The notes beneath the pieces were generated by a model. It saw only the letters and a list, made by a program, of their open reading frames with translations, was not told where the DNA came from and made no database searches. Both the position numbers and the translations under genes were made by a program. Positions 45,661 to 57,644 of a stretch of 64,000 nt of DNA are shown one piece after another (within the stretch, counting starts at the first letter, position 1; every line of letters begins with the position of its first letter). Source of the DNA: Zerene cesonia (Eukaryota > Arthropoda > Insecta > Lepidoptera > Pieridae); the NCBI RefSeq assembly GCF_012273895.1, contig NC_052109.1, positions 5,470,432 to 5,534,431 on the forward strand, read 5' to 3'.

Positions 45661-48600
45661 TATACTATTTTACGCATTATGTCTCAGAATCGTACGAATA
45701 TATTGTTTTCACGCTAAAGTTAAATGCCTCAATCTCCTAACTTCTCTAATCTGAAATATGTATCTTTGTTAGTCAGCGACGTGACATGTCATGTGGGACA
45801 AGTTACGATTTTGTGGGAGTATACCAAATGTAATGTGAATCCAATAATAACTTTATAATTCTGATTTTAATGTCTTAATTTGATTGTAGTAGTTTTTTGT
45901 TCCACCATTTTCTCTATTTACGTAGTATAAAAAAGGTTATTAAATTAACCTAAAAAGTTACGTACCAGGTAATAAAATTAACCAAGTGAAGCCTATACTT
46001 TAAAATTTAATCAATAAGTCAGAAAAGAAATCTAACAAGTAAACAAAAAAAAATATCGTACTCTCTCTTTATTAAATGTTGCAAATGTTTTGAAACTGTC
46101 TTCGAAACTCCATTGGCAAGCGCGAAAAAACTCCGTTGCACCGTAACAGAAGTATTCCAGATATTCTGCAGAAAGAGAAAATTATCACTGTTTTATTGCT
46201 TCGTAACTTTGTGCAAAGTTTCCCAATGCCCGCTGAATGTTACTCAGTCCTTCATAATATCTTGGCACGGCGTTGTTGCGGTATTGTCGCTTTGTGAAAC
46301 TTTACAGAGACGTCTAGGTAGCACCGTGGAATCATGTTTCCTTCCTGCACCAGTATGACTAACTTTTTGTTATATTTGTCGGATTGTCGTCGTTTGAATA
46401 GAGAACCGGTTACAATAGGGGTCTTACAAGGCAAATTCCTATTGCAGCAGTTGCAAGCAGGTGTAAATAGTGGAATCATTTGTTATTTTATTCATGAAGC
46501 AATGATGGAACTAATGTAGTTCTTATAGCAGTTTTAACATTAATAAGCCAAATGTAAAAATCGACCATGTAAAACGATGAAATGTTACTTTGTTTGAGGA
46601 CACATAATTTAGTAATGGTATATACCTTCTTTTTTAGCATCATAGCATCAAATTTTCTATAAATTGATATATTTTAAAGAATCGAAAAAAAACGATCACG
46701 AGCTTGGAATCTTTAAAATGCATCAATGTATATTATTCATTTACTTAATTATTAATAGATAAACTTAAATATCAACGATGTACAATGCAAATAACTTAAT
46801 TAGGCTTTTTCGCTTTTGGTTTGGCGGTATAATTACGTTTGTTTTTCTTATTATTTAAAATTGGAATCCTAATTTGACCCTTCCCCATTACAAATTGTGA
46901 TTTATAAGTTACAACACATTAACACACTAACCCTCTGTATGAACCAAACTTTGACCCTTTTCAAATTTGACCCATCCTCAAATTAGATACGTCAGGTTCC
47001 TTTAATTGCGGCTGTTCTTTGATCTTACCGAGTTTTCAGATTTTAAACCTTTATGAAATATAGTTAGAATTTAAAAGTCACACGACTAATGTTACACAAT
47101 TAATTAAATGTATGATACATATAAATAAAATTCGATAACAAAAGATTATCGCTAATTACTGTAAATAATAAATATGTGATTAGATGTAAATTATTGGATT
47201 TCTGTGTAATTTAAACGAAATCCACAAAAAATATAAAATTTTATGACAAATAAAATAATCATTGTAATAGAAACTAAAGTAGGGAAGAAAAGCAAAGCAG
47301 TTTTTGTTACTCACTTTGCCGCCTGCTGCCTACGAAGGCGGGAAAATAAAGGAAATAAATAAGAGAATTCTTGTATTGTGATCTTTAACAAACGAAATAA
47401 TAAAATATCGCACTAGCGCAATTAAGCTCAGCGTGAGGGATGAAGGAAAAGAGCCAAAGCATTTAATTTCACATTTTAAATAAGTTGTTTTCATAACTGT
47501 AATAAATTTCACTCAAGGACCGTTCCCTGTTCACTCAAGTTAATTGAAATTCCAAGCAATCACATTTTTTCCTCAGTTAAACAGAAGAAACTATTAACAT
47601 TTCAGCTTTCATGACTCGATAGAAGTGGCTCCTTGATATTTATAATATCAAATACGCCGCTACGCCTTGTAAAACCACGTAAAACGCCAATGCTTTAAGT
47701 TGAGTTGCGTATTACAATTTGAACATAATCAGCGTAACCTGTTTGTTGTGAATATACACAGTACGTAGTTGTTTAATGGTTAAAAGCTGTTTGTTTACAA
47801 ATTAGTTTTATATAGTATTATAGTGTTCCAGACAATTTTACGACGCCCCTTAACTTCTCTTATGATAGTTCTCAACTAAACTGCGCTATTTTATATAACA
47901 TACAATACAATAATGAATATTTTCGTATTAATATATTGTATTGTAGCTTTCAATATTACTTTCCTATTATTAACGCTTAAATCTTTCTTTGAGCTTCATT
48001 TGTAAACGTATTTCGAAGCGTGATCGTTCCAATGAACAATATCACATTACACCATAAAATGACTGGTGTAGTGTTCAAAAATTCACTTTGTAAATGAAAA
48101 CATGACCTAGTTGCATATATTGAGGATCTGGTTACCGCGAAAGCGATAGGGTTGTCATGACTTTTTTCGGGTGTCTTTTGATCATCACGAACATTTAATC
48201 CCAGCAAATTAAAATACACATTCTAACATAAAAAGTAAAGTTAAACGTCCCCAATATGTTATCAGAATTCAATGCACTTCTACATAAAAAGATGGTGTTA
48301 ATCTAGAAACATTCTTTCAAACAAAAAGATTCGATGCAAATATTGGCAAAATGAACAAATTAACAATGCAAAATAATAACGTGAAAATTAAAAAAGGCAT
48401 TTATTATTAACGACACGTCTAAGTGTATTCAAATTAAATTTTAATTAATTTTCAATTGGTAACCCTAGCTCGAGTGACGGTACATATCGTTGGCCGATTT
48501 CCAGTGTGTCAACTTGCTCCTCCAATCGTGGGACTCGTTGGCCACTTGGGACAATGCTACAGTTCTGTATCAACTTGCTATGAATCCAATTACTTAGCAG

Positions 48601-51600
48601 TGTATCCTTTCAAAGACACCTACATTGATTCGATCTTAGCTTTGGTGTATGTGTATGGGACCAGTCCTCAGACGTGATTAAATGAACCTCTGATGCATCC
48701 TAGTGCAACTCAGTTATAATGGATGTCAATTCCCACAGTGTAATGAATGTTCCCGTTCTTAAGTCTATTATAATGTAATGAGTATGAAGCTTAAGAGTTT
48801 TTTTTTGATGACGCTAATTTCACATATAGATGATGTCGGTGATGGGACTGCTACATAGAAAACTACATGATACACTTATTAAAGACAAATCAGAAATGAC
48901 GTGTGGATCAATGGTAAAATCTTTATGTGTATCATGTTTTAACAATGGACAAGATAAAGGGTGTCTTTCATCATATTTATAATAATATAACGTACTTACT
49001 TATTTTGATAATACTTTCGATTGCATAAGTAAACGAAGATAAGCCGGCTCATATTTTTATTGAAAAAGAATATCGCGTTGATAATATTTTGGGATTCACA
49101 ACTTAAGAGCGCTGTTTAGCGCTCTAGGGAACAATTTAGCTATAAGCTATCAGAACTTGTACAGCTCCCTCCCGCCTTATCAAAATAATATTACACTGTA
49201 TAACGAAAGCTCAATCTTGAAGTATGTAAAAACGTCGTTTATATTAAGCGTTATATGACAAGCAAGCTGTAAATAAATTGAAGAGAAAATTAGTTCACAG
49301 CTCCAGACATTTATAAATATTTCACTTCAAATTATATTTCTTGTATTTCTCGCGAATTCTTACGAAGAGCTCCAACCGTGAACAATAAACTAGTTTTATG
49401 AACGCAATAAGAGTGCTTTTAAATTAGGCAATTGAGTGAACAATAACGTTTCACTCGTGTTTTAATTAAATTGAAAACGTTCATTCATCCCACCCGCTAC
49501 TCTGCTTGTACGGGCATTTATCTAAGGACAAAATTTTCTGCTAACAAAGGCCCCTCAGTCGGATTAAATTTCCGGCGAGGTCCACTTCAGACCTAGAATG
49601 CCCTTTATTACCCCGTTACAAAGGGCTCCAATGTTGCTCCAGAATATTAGAATCCCTCTCATTCATTTCCTCTTTGGTTCACTTTTGTCCACTTCGCAGG
49701 TACTCCTCGTTGCTCCGTATAAATCTCGATTTAATTGTTATTTGAGTTCTGCTCAATTGTTGTATCCGTAACAATAACTCAAGCACGACGAACGCTTACC
49801 AACAATTTGTATTTTGTACGCTCTGTATTAGCCAGAGCTTATATTAGCCCCTCGCTTACAAATTTCTTTACAAACAAATTCTAAACAAAATACTTGGCGT
49901 AGTTCGGTATTCCTATTCGCTTAGACAGTTCAATGCTAACTTCTTATTTCTGTATCTTTGCCTTATCGTGGAATTGAATGAGCTTGCGTTGCATACCTAC
50001 TGGGAAACGACAACTACTTTTTATTGCAGTTGTTGGCGAGGACCCAACGGGGTATGTTACAATAGAAAGGCCAATTATCTATTTACATTATACATATTAG
50101 TAAAATAACTACATTTTTAATAAAATTTGTAGCAAATTGTCTAAAACGAAACATTTATTTTACATTAATAATCTGATAGATTTAAATTATATTATTATCA
50201 GATAGGTATTTATCGGAAGTTGGAGTCAATTTAAACAGAAAAATTCAGAAAGCAAATAACCAGTAGCAATGCATCGCATCATAGAGTGTTTATTCTTTGA
50301 CCCTTATGGCAATACCGAAGTCATATAAGAGACTGTATACAATACTTTGGTAAAGTAAAAATACAAGTTTTATTGAGCTTGAGCCTCAAGTGTTTAAGAA
50401 TTTACAGTAAATGTGTAAATAATATCAGTCTTTATGAGATTAATTTATTTAGAATCATTAAGAAAAACTATTTATATATAACTGTTTGTATAATCAAACA
50501 AGTAATCACTTTGTTACAACAGAATACACATTAAACAACTCCAATAAAAAGAGCATTATTGAGCAATTCGCAATTGCTATCTTTGTAAAAGCCCTCAAAG
50601 CATAAAAATCCCCTTCGCAAACACATTCGGAATGCAAATTTCCCGACTCAAAAACCGTCACTGTCAGGACTAATGAACAGCTTGTAAGCCTGACAGCGTT
50701 TGTCGCAATTAACGAACGAAGAGTTGTAGCTGAGCAATCATAGATCTTTTACCAATCCTTTATGACGGAATCTGTATGGAATCGGGGATCGACAGAGAAG
50801 GGACGTAGAATTAGCTTTATTAAACATAGTTTTCTATTATAATTGCGTTGTAAAATTGGGACGAAAATGGTGACCTACAAAATAAAATCATATTAATCAT
50901 CCTAGATTCAATTATTTTTCTAAAAATTGTATAATTTTGAACAATACGTTTACATTAGGTATATCTAAATACTCTCATATTTCTGTTTTATAAAAAACAA
51001 CTTTCTTTGAATTTAAATGTTGTATAAAAACAGAATTTCAGTTAAATATACATTGCATACGAGTTAACTCAACATAAAATATTTTTAGTGTGGAAACTCG
51101 TGGAAGTCCTCCCAAAGGATAGCTAAAAATGTCGACGCTGCATATACAGATCTCGCATTGTGTTTACGTCATATATTTCCATACGATTTTTAAGCAATTC
51201 TATAGCATACCTGTTTTTCCTAAATAGGTAGCCTTATGAGTGAGTGTTTAAACCTTATTAAGAAAATCTCGTTTGACGCCCGTATCTGTTGTCTCCTCAA
51301 ATTATTTTTATTACTCGTTAGTACGTTGTTTTAGTTACGTTGTAACACCAGACTACAGTAATGTGTTCTAACAGTATTATATCTATATGTACAGTAGTAT
51401 AGTAGTACTCGAACATATTAATATATACGTGAAAATAAATAAATATTATCAAAGTATGTTGTTACTAGTTGCCGCCCCGAGTCCAACTGTCCTGGTCCGC
51501 ACTTTTTGGAAAGTTTTTCAATTATTATTAGTAACATCTTATTCCAAATGGATACAAATCTAACAAACTAAAAATATGAAATTCCTTTTAGCCGTTTTGT

Positions 51601-53599
51601 GTTGCAAGTTCTATACCTAGCATGGCTCTCTTTTATTTGTTTAGACGAAAAAAATCAAATTTAAAATGAATTTGTGATGCATTTTTGATTCTGATTGTAA
51701 GAGCTTTATTAATAAAGATATGGCGTATCTAATTGCCTTCCAAATCTCTCGAAGTTATGACTTATATCTTACAACGTAGCATGTGTGTTAGTACGACTTT
51801 TGGATTGGATTCTATATATAAGTAGGTACATTTAATTTTTAATGTAAAATAATGTTTTATTTATGATTTAATAAATGTAAAAACTTTTGAAGCCCTGAAT
51901 TATTATGTAACTGTGCATAATGGAAAAAAGTAATATAGCGTTACTGCACATTATTTTTCTTTACTTGTCTAATAGCAAGTGCGATCTTGAATATTTAAAT
52001 ATAGTGGTCACCTCACTTGGGAAATCTTTATACAATCGTGCAGTGAGGCGGGTAAATCGAGAACTTAACGTATTTTATAACATGCTGGGACAATCACAAC
52101 TCCTTCGAGGATATTCTATGATATATTTTTTTTATTGGGTTACTGGGGTTATTGTGTAATTTAGCTCAGTGTGTATATATAAAAAATAACCAACATTACA
52201 ATTGCACTAATAAAACAAAATAATAAAAGCGATCAAACAATTTCTAAGCATTGTACAGCTATACTTTATAAAACTTTCAATAAAGCAGTTATTTTTAAAA
52301 GAAAAATCATAAACATTTATATTTAAGACTTCCGTTTCGCTTGTGAATATTATGAAAACTCAAATACCAATTAATAACGCAAGATCGCGTCGTCTACGTC
52401 GATACAATAACATTCCGAACAATGGATCTCGTTACAATTGTCTTTATATCAAAAGAATAGTCGACTTAAACAGAACCTGCATTTTCCTGACAAGAAAGGA
52501 TGGCTGGAGACCAAGCACGGGAAGTAAAAAGCCGTTGGCAAGACTCGTAGCTGCGAAGCGGGCTCCGGCAATGATGGATTATTGGACCACTCCTTTTCAC
52601 AATTTAAACTGCAATAAAAGTCTAGTCCTGATAGAACGGAACATGAAGTCTAACCATAATATGCAATGAACATTGTTTTGTATGGTTAAAAAATTTGCAG
52701 CATCCAAACTATAGATAATATCTGTATATTCGCGTATGTTCAGTAATTATTCGATATTCATTTTATATAAAGAACATTTTCGTAATAACATGTAGGTGGA
52801 TTGTACAGGGAACAAAGAAAAAGTACTATACAGCAGCTTGTTTTATACAAGCTAATTTAAAAATGAAACCACATAAAAGATCCCATTTAGCCATTAAACA
52901 ACATGCTTACATTTGCCAAACCAGTCAGAATTTGTACGAGTAGAAACATATTATCTTGAATGTTTTTGCTGACCGTACACAATACACCTGCTTTAGGTGC
53001 ACATAAATCGGAACAGTTTTTCCGAGCCGGACGTCTCGACAATGTATAGCCATTAAGAAGCGAAAGAAATAGTGAACACTGTACAGCAATTGTTTTTAAA
53101 CAGCCGTTCTTGTACACTTAACATAAATTACATCTTATTTTATTCGACGCATTTAGCAGTATTTGTTCTAATAATTTGTGAATTGGCGATGCAATAAAAG
53201 CTTTGCTTTTTAAATTTGGATGATTGAATATTGTTTCATGCTAGTTTTGTTTGATCGACTTTGTTTGTGTCGCGAATTTATGGTAAACATTTTATGGGCA
53301 ATATTTGATCAATAATGTTGCTGGAAATTTTAATTCCCAGATGAGATTATTTTAATTTTTTTTTTATATATCGACTCATGTAATGTTGCCAGCAACATTT
53401 TAACAGGGACTCTTCAACATATCGATTGAACTTAAATATGTACTATGATTATCTACGTGTTTCAAGCCTATTTAAAATTGTATTGTTAAATTATGTGACT
53501 GTTTTATATATCAATTAAATAAAACGTGTCGTAACGTAAATTTTTCATACAAGATTTCAACCATAATGAGACAGAACTAAACTGAAAAAAATGAATATA
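45661..53599. other. Long unique stretch, putatively intronic
   Basis: No complete gene or repeat family is recognised. 49350-50080 is the most distinctive part: less AT-rich, repeat-free, and carrying two strong acceptor-like sites at 49699 and 50029. A 108-codon frame at 52343-52669 has a GC-richer core (52495-52590) but no recognisable domain. Other open frames at 46113-46519 and 48456-48677 look like chance. Confidence 0.35.
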
Positions 53600-53607
53600 T
53601 GAATATA

Positions 53608-53640
53608 ATGAATTTGTTTCTTTTCAGGTAAGATTCCAAT
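53608..53640 (+). promoter_or_regulatory. Recursive-splicing ratchet point (zero-length exon)
   Basis: TTTGTTTCTTTTCAG (ending 53627) is a strong 3' splice site with an almost pure pyrimidine tract. It is joined without any exon to GTAAGATT (53628), a good 5' splice site. This AG|GT fusion is the known signature of ratchet points that remove long introns stepwise in insects. The regenerated junction after splicing from the exon at 40512 would read TTCG|GTAAGATT, identical to that exon's own donor context. The orientation agrees with that exon, about 13 kb upstream. Confidence 0.5.
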
Positions 53641-53797
53641 CTCATTCCCATACGAGGTACCTAATTAATTCATATTGACGATAATTTAAATATATTTTTT
53701 AAGTATTTACGAGTGATTTAAAGCGGCAAAAAATCACAATCATCATAAATGTAACAAAAATGTGTATAAATAAAATGCTATAACACTAACTCTGAAT

Positions 53798-54036
53798 TTG
53801 GAAAGATATTAAAAATAAATAAAATGAAATAGCCTTTATTGCTGAACTTATTTTTACAATGTTTTTCTATACAAATACGTTTACTTTATAAGGTTTTTTT
53901 TTTAATGAGTTATGTATCGGTAAACGGTCGTTTCTACGTTGCAGCTTGTCTTTCGACATAAGCCTCCTCTAAGAATTTCCACGCTATTCTCTATCTTATA
54001 TCTTTCGCTATACGAGTCCATATTGGAAAGATATTA
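53798..54036. repeat. 14-bp target-site duplication flanking the RTE-like insert
   Basis: TTGGAAAGATATTA occurs at 53798-53811 and again at 54023-54036, exactly at the two borders of the retrotransposon fragment. Both copies are intact. Confidence 0.85.
53812..54022 (-). mobile_element. 5'-truncated RTE-like non-LTR retrotransposon, 3' end
   Basis: On the minus strand the insert reads out of a degraded ORF end ('GCGTGGAAATTCTTAGAGGA' then 'GGCTTATGTCGAAAGACAAG', giving WKFLEEAYVERQ in one frame). It continues into a 3' UTR ending 'AATAAAGGCTATTTCATTTT' and an ATTT-rich tail. The W..LEEAYV..Q pattern resembles the C-terminus of RTE-type ORFs. An in-frame stop lies before it, so the fragment is dead. 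The insert is bounded by an exact 14-bp target-site duplication. Confidence 0.75.
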
Positions 54037-57000
54037 CTTACTTTTTATAATGTACCTGCTAAAGGTAAAATAACATTCAAATTGGTAAATTATCCATACA
54101 TTTGTCATTAATTTCATAGGTTTTTTTATAAAATATAACAGTTTTCGATATCCACAGAATCTATTGACCGATATTAATGCCAGCCAGTTCGTACAGCGCG
54201 TGAGGAATACAAACAAAAGGCGAAATTCAAAAAGAAAATAAACGTGCTCTGGAAAATAAAAGAGCGGATGTCAGAAGCACGGACACAACGCAACTTTTGC
54301 GGTTCACTTTAGCTGGCAACACATGAAACAAATACACAATTCAATTTAGAAATTATCGCCTCTTATTTGCGAAGTTCGGATTATATTGGTAAACAGTGTA
54401 GACTGCTTATAACACAAGTACAGTTTACTTTAAAATTAGATAATACAATAGTGGAAGTTAAATTCATCAATTTATTCTATCTTCCACTGAGTTTTGTAAA
54501 CCTACAGGATTTTACTTAGATTAGTTGTATACATTTGTTGTATCTACCACAATTTTTTAAAATATAATGTAGTAAATTTTAAACATAAGTTAGTAACAGA
54601 AACAATAAAATATTTCCGTTGAGATCCACTTACAAAACTACAATAATAATTTAATATTACAAAACAAAACAAAATTAACGCTTATAAAAGAAACACATTA
54701 CAAAATAATATCAACATAGAAAATCTAGAGCGTTTTTATCCATATCTGCTTTCGAACAAAAAGCATTTCAATGAGACACGAATCTATAAAATATTGCGAC
54801 CTACTTATGTCCAAAGCAGAAATTCGCTTTTGTGAAATAATTTTCAAAGAGCAGGGTTCGATACCGCGTCCGTGTGAATGGAGGCGAAACTCGCCTCTGT
54901 AGAGAATTTGTAGTCTTTGGATTTACTCACAGACCTTCAAGTGCAAATAATTTCGAAATGGGATATATACGTCCAATGTGGATCTTGTGGATATATACGG
55001 AAGCCTTAAATAAATATCGGTTCGAACGTTTAACAACTGTGCGTACCGTATATGTCTAATATGTTTTATCACAATAGTGGTACACTATACCTCGGATTTG
55101 ATTGAAAAGGTTTTCAAAAAAATCATATCGATCAAATATACACCTTTGTTGTTTATTAAGTAGGAAAAATGAACGTTTATTATGGTTGTAAGTTTTACTT
55201 AAAATAATTTCGTAAATAAATGGCTCGGGCTTAAAATTCATTATATAAAAATGTATTTAGTTGGAGCAGAAAATTAAAAAATCGGCAATCCACGTTATTA
55301 ACATAAAACAACAAATTTTCACTCCTTCGTAAACCTTAGAGGTCAGAGTTATATAAGCATCCCTTAAAAATATACGACCCTTGTGAATTTCCCAACCACT
55401 TACCTTTATAGCTAAACGACCACCCACACGTGGCTCACGATTTAACGTTGAAATCTATCGGTCCCGTGTCTCATTCAAATAATAAGCTATAATTTCTTAA
55501 TACGTTCTTAAAACATGAATACTGAGATAGTTAGCATTATTATTAATATAATACATAAAAGCTGCCATATTTTATTGGATTGTGGGAATGGTAATCGTTG
55601 AACTTTATTACTGTAGTTCTATTTAATAATTCGATACAAATATGGAAATATACTTTAATCGATAATACATACATATTCGCCGTTAAAATAAAACCAAATT
55701 TTAATTCGCCAATTGAAACTCCATTAAAACAGTGTCGAGCTTAACATTATAGTAACACCTACACCAAAAACAGCAAACAGTAAAGAGAATTTCCCAATAC
55801 ATTCCCTACACCGGTATTCCATCATCGCTTTTGAATACCTCAGGCCTGTCACAGGGCAGAAGGGTCCCTCTCGGTCCCATGGGCACGCCTTACAACCAGA
55901 GTCTATTCATTTACCTATATTTCAAGGCTGTGGTAATTGAATGGGACGTTGAGACAGCTCATTCGATTGGAAATGATATCGAAGTATATTGTGACATGAT
56001 TAAATTGTGTTTCGATGGTTTTTCTCCCGAAAATACCTCTGTCTATATAACAACTACATAGTATTTATTATGAATTTCTTTATTGCCCCAATAAAGTAAT
56101 TCATTAATAAAACAGCTGCAATGAATCTATTTTTTATGTATAAAAGAGGAAACATTGCAATATACAAAGCTGTTTTAACTTTATAATTTGACGACGCAGG
56201 TTCTTTATTGCCAGGTCCGATAATATTAAAAAGTACACGGAGTTTCCTCGACAATTTTATCGTTCTATATAGTATATCGAATAAAGCGTTATTAAATTTG
56301 TCGTTTGGCGTTCACTCGCGAGCGCACAGTCGAGGGGCTCTCATCTGCTTAATGTAGCGGAACTACACGCAACTCCGTAAACCCAAATCCGGACTGGGCA
56401 CTTTCGAGAAAATATTTCTTATTCTCTGTAATGGCCAAGAAACTGTTTATGCTCATTTTTAACTCCTTGTAACGATTTCCTTTGAGTATCGCACAAAGGG
56501 ACGCTGCGATAACGGGATTGTTCCACCAAGTACTAGTTTATACTAATTAAATTCTAGTGTCAAAGCTTTGAGGGTTTGCAACGATCGTGATCAATATTCT
56601 TGAATTGGCTTAGCAGTGAACAAACACGTCGAAAGGATTCTGAAATTAAATATGAATTTATTTCTATAAATGAAATATTTTTATTTTTAATTATGTGTTT
56701 GGCGGATCGTTTCTTTATCTTGGTTTTATTCTGGAATCAATAGAAATGTCATACACTATACTATAACCGTTCTGTCAAGTTTCAACCTATTTCTGTTTTT
56801 CTCCGCAGATGTGCTACATTTACTGAGACATCTATGTTTGATATACTCTGTATTTGATAAAGCTATTTCGGTATAGTATGTGCACCGTACGGTAGACGCA
56901 TTCAAGGAAGAACCCTCAGCGAATAAACACGTAAACTCTCTTAGTGACGTCTCTGTTTGTGTAACGACTCAGGCAAACTTCCCCGTCCAAAGATGTTTCG

Positions 57001-57130
57001 AAATTGCGGTATTAATTTAATTAAATGATTTCCCATTAAATTATTTACGAAATTTAAAGGTGCTAACTGATGAAATTATTTTTTAAGTATTTTCTACTAT
57101 TGCTAATGAGATGAAGATTTTTTACTATTG
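54037..57130. other. Unique DNA, no confirmed gene
   Basis: GGTTCGATACC at about 54857-54867 matches a Pol III B box but has no tRNA fold around it. A very strong acceptor-like site, CTGTTTTTCTCCGCAG, ends at 56808; see findings. 55830-55900 and 56290-56650 are GC-richer and repeat-free. Confidence 0.3.
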
Positions 57131-57450
57131 TATGAGGGAATCGATCACGTTTCGGCACGAATTGGGCCAGCTCGCACCGGGGTAGTACCACACCCCCACA
57201 GAAAACCGACGGGACGTGAGTGGGGGAGCCGGAGGCCCATATCCTTTTTCTTAACCCTTCCAGTCCTTTCCTTTGTTCCTCTCGTTAATCCTTTCTTAAT
57301 CCCAATTCCCAGTTTAAAGTCGGCAATCCATTTATAGAGGCGTAAGGTCTGCAATTTGACCTTACGCCTCTTCAAATGTTAATGGGTGGTGGTAGAGCTT
57401 ACCATCAGGCGACCCACCAGCTCCATTGTCGACTATGACATTAAAAAAAA
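57131..57450 (+). mobile_element. Pyrimidine-rich SINE-like element, most complete copy
   Basis: The order is ATCACGTTTCGGCACGAATT, GGGCCAGCTCGCACCGGGGT, AGTACCACACCCCCACAGAA, GAGTGGGGGAGCCGGAGGCC, a C/T-rich middle, CGGCAATCCATTTATAGAGG, AATGTTAATGGGTGGTGGTA, TTACCATCAGGCGACCCACC and a terminal run of A. The poly-A end and lack of coding capacity point to a retroposon mobilised by a LINE. The family is common in Lepidoptera, but I cannot assign its formal name. It contains a private 14-bp hairpin at 57336-57371 that the other copies lack. Confidence 0.8.
57336..57371. repeat. Perfect 14-bp hairpin inside the SINE-like copy
   Basis: AGAGGCGTAAGGTC (57336-57349) and GACCTTACGCCTCT (57358-57371) are exact reverse complements around the loop TGCAATTT. 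The SINE copies at 41.7 and 43.4 kb do not have the second arm. Confidence 0.9.
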
Positions 57451-57644
57451 CTCTATAATGCCATGGTCACAGATAAAACCATAGAGGGTTTACAGTTCTA
57501 TAATTTAAAGTTGTAACCGAAAAGCGTCAATTTCAGTATATAGAAGAAACTAATTAAATAAATAATAATTGAGACTAATTTAATAAGAAACAAATCATTA
57601 ACGCAAAAAGGAATCAGCAAAAAATAAACGAAAGCATGTTTTTT

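Noticed and set aside
54849..54885. GGTTCGATACC as a possible tRNA gene
   Set aside because: The B box is present, but no acceptor, D or anticodon arm can be drawn upstream and there is no A box at the right distance.
57128..57375. Open frames on both strands
   Set aside because: They fall within the SINE-like element at 57131-57450.
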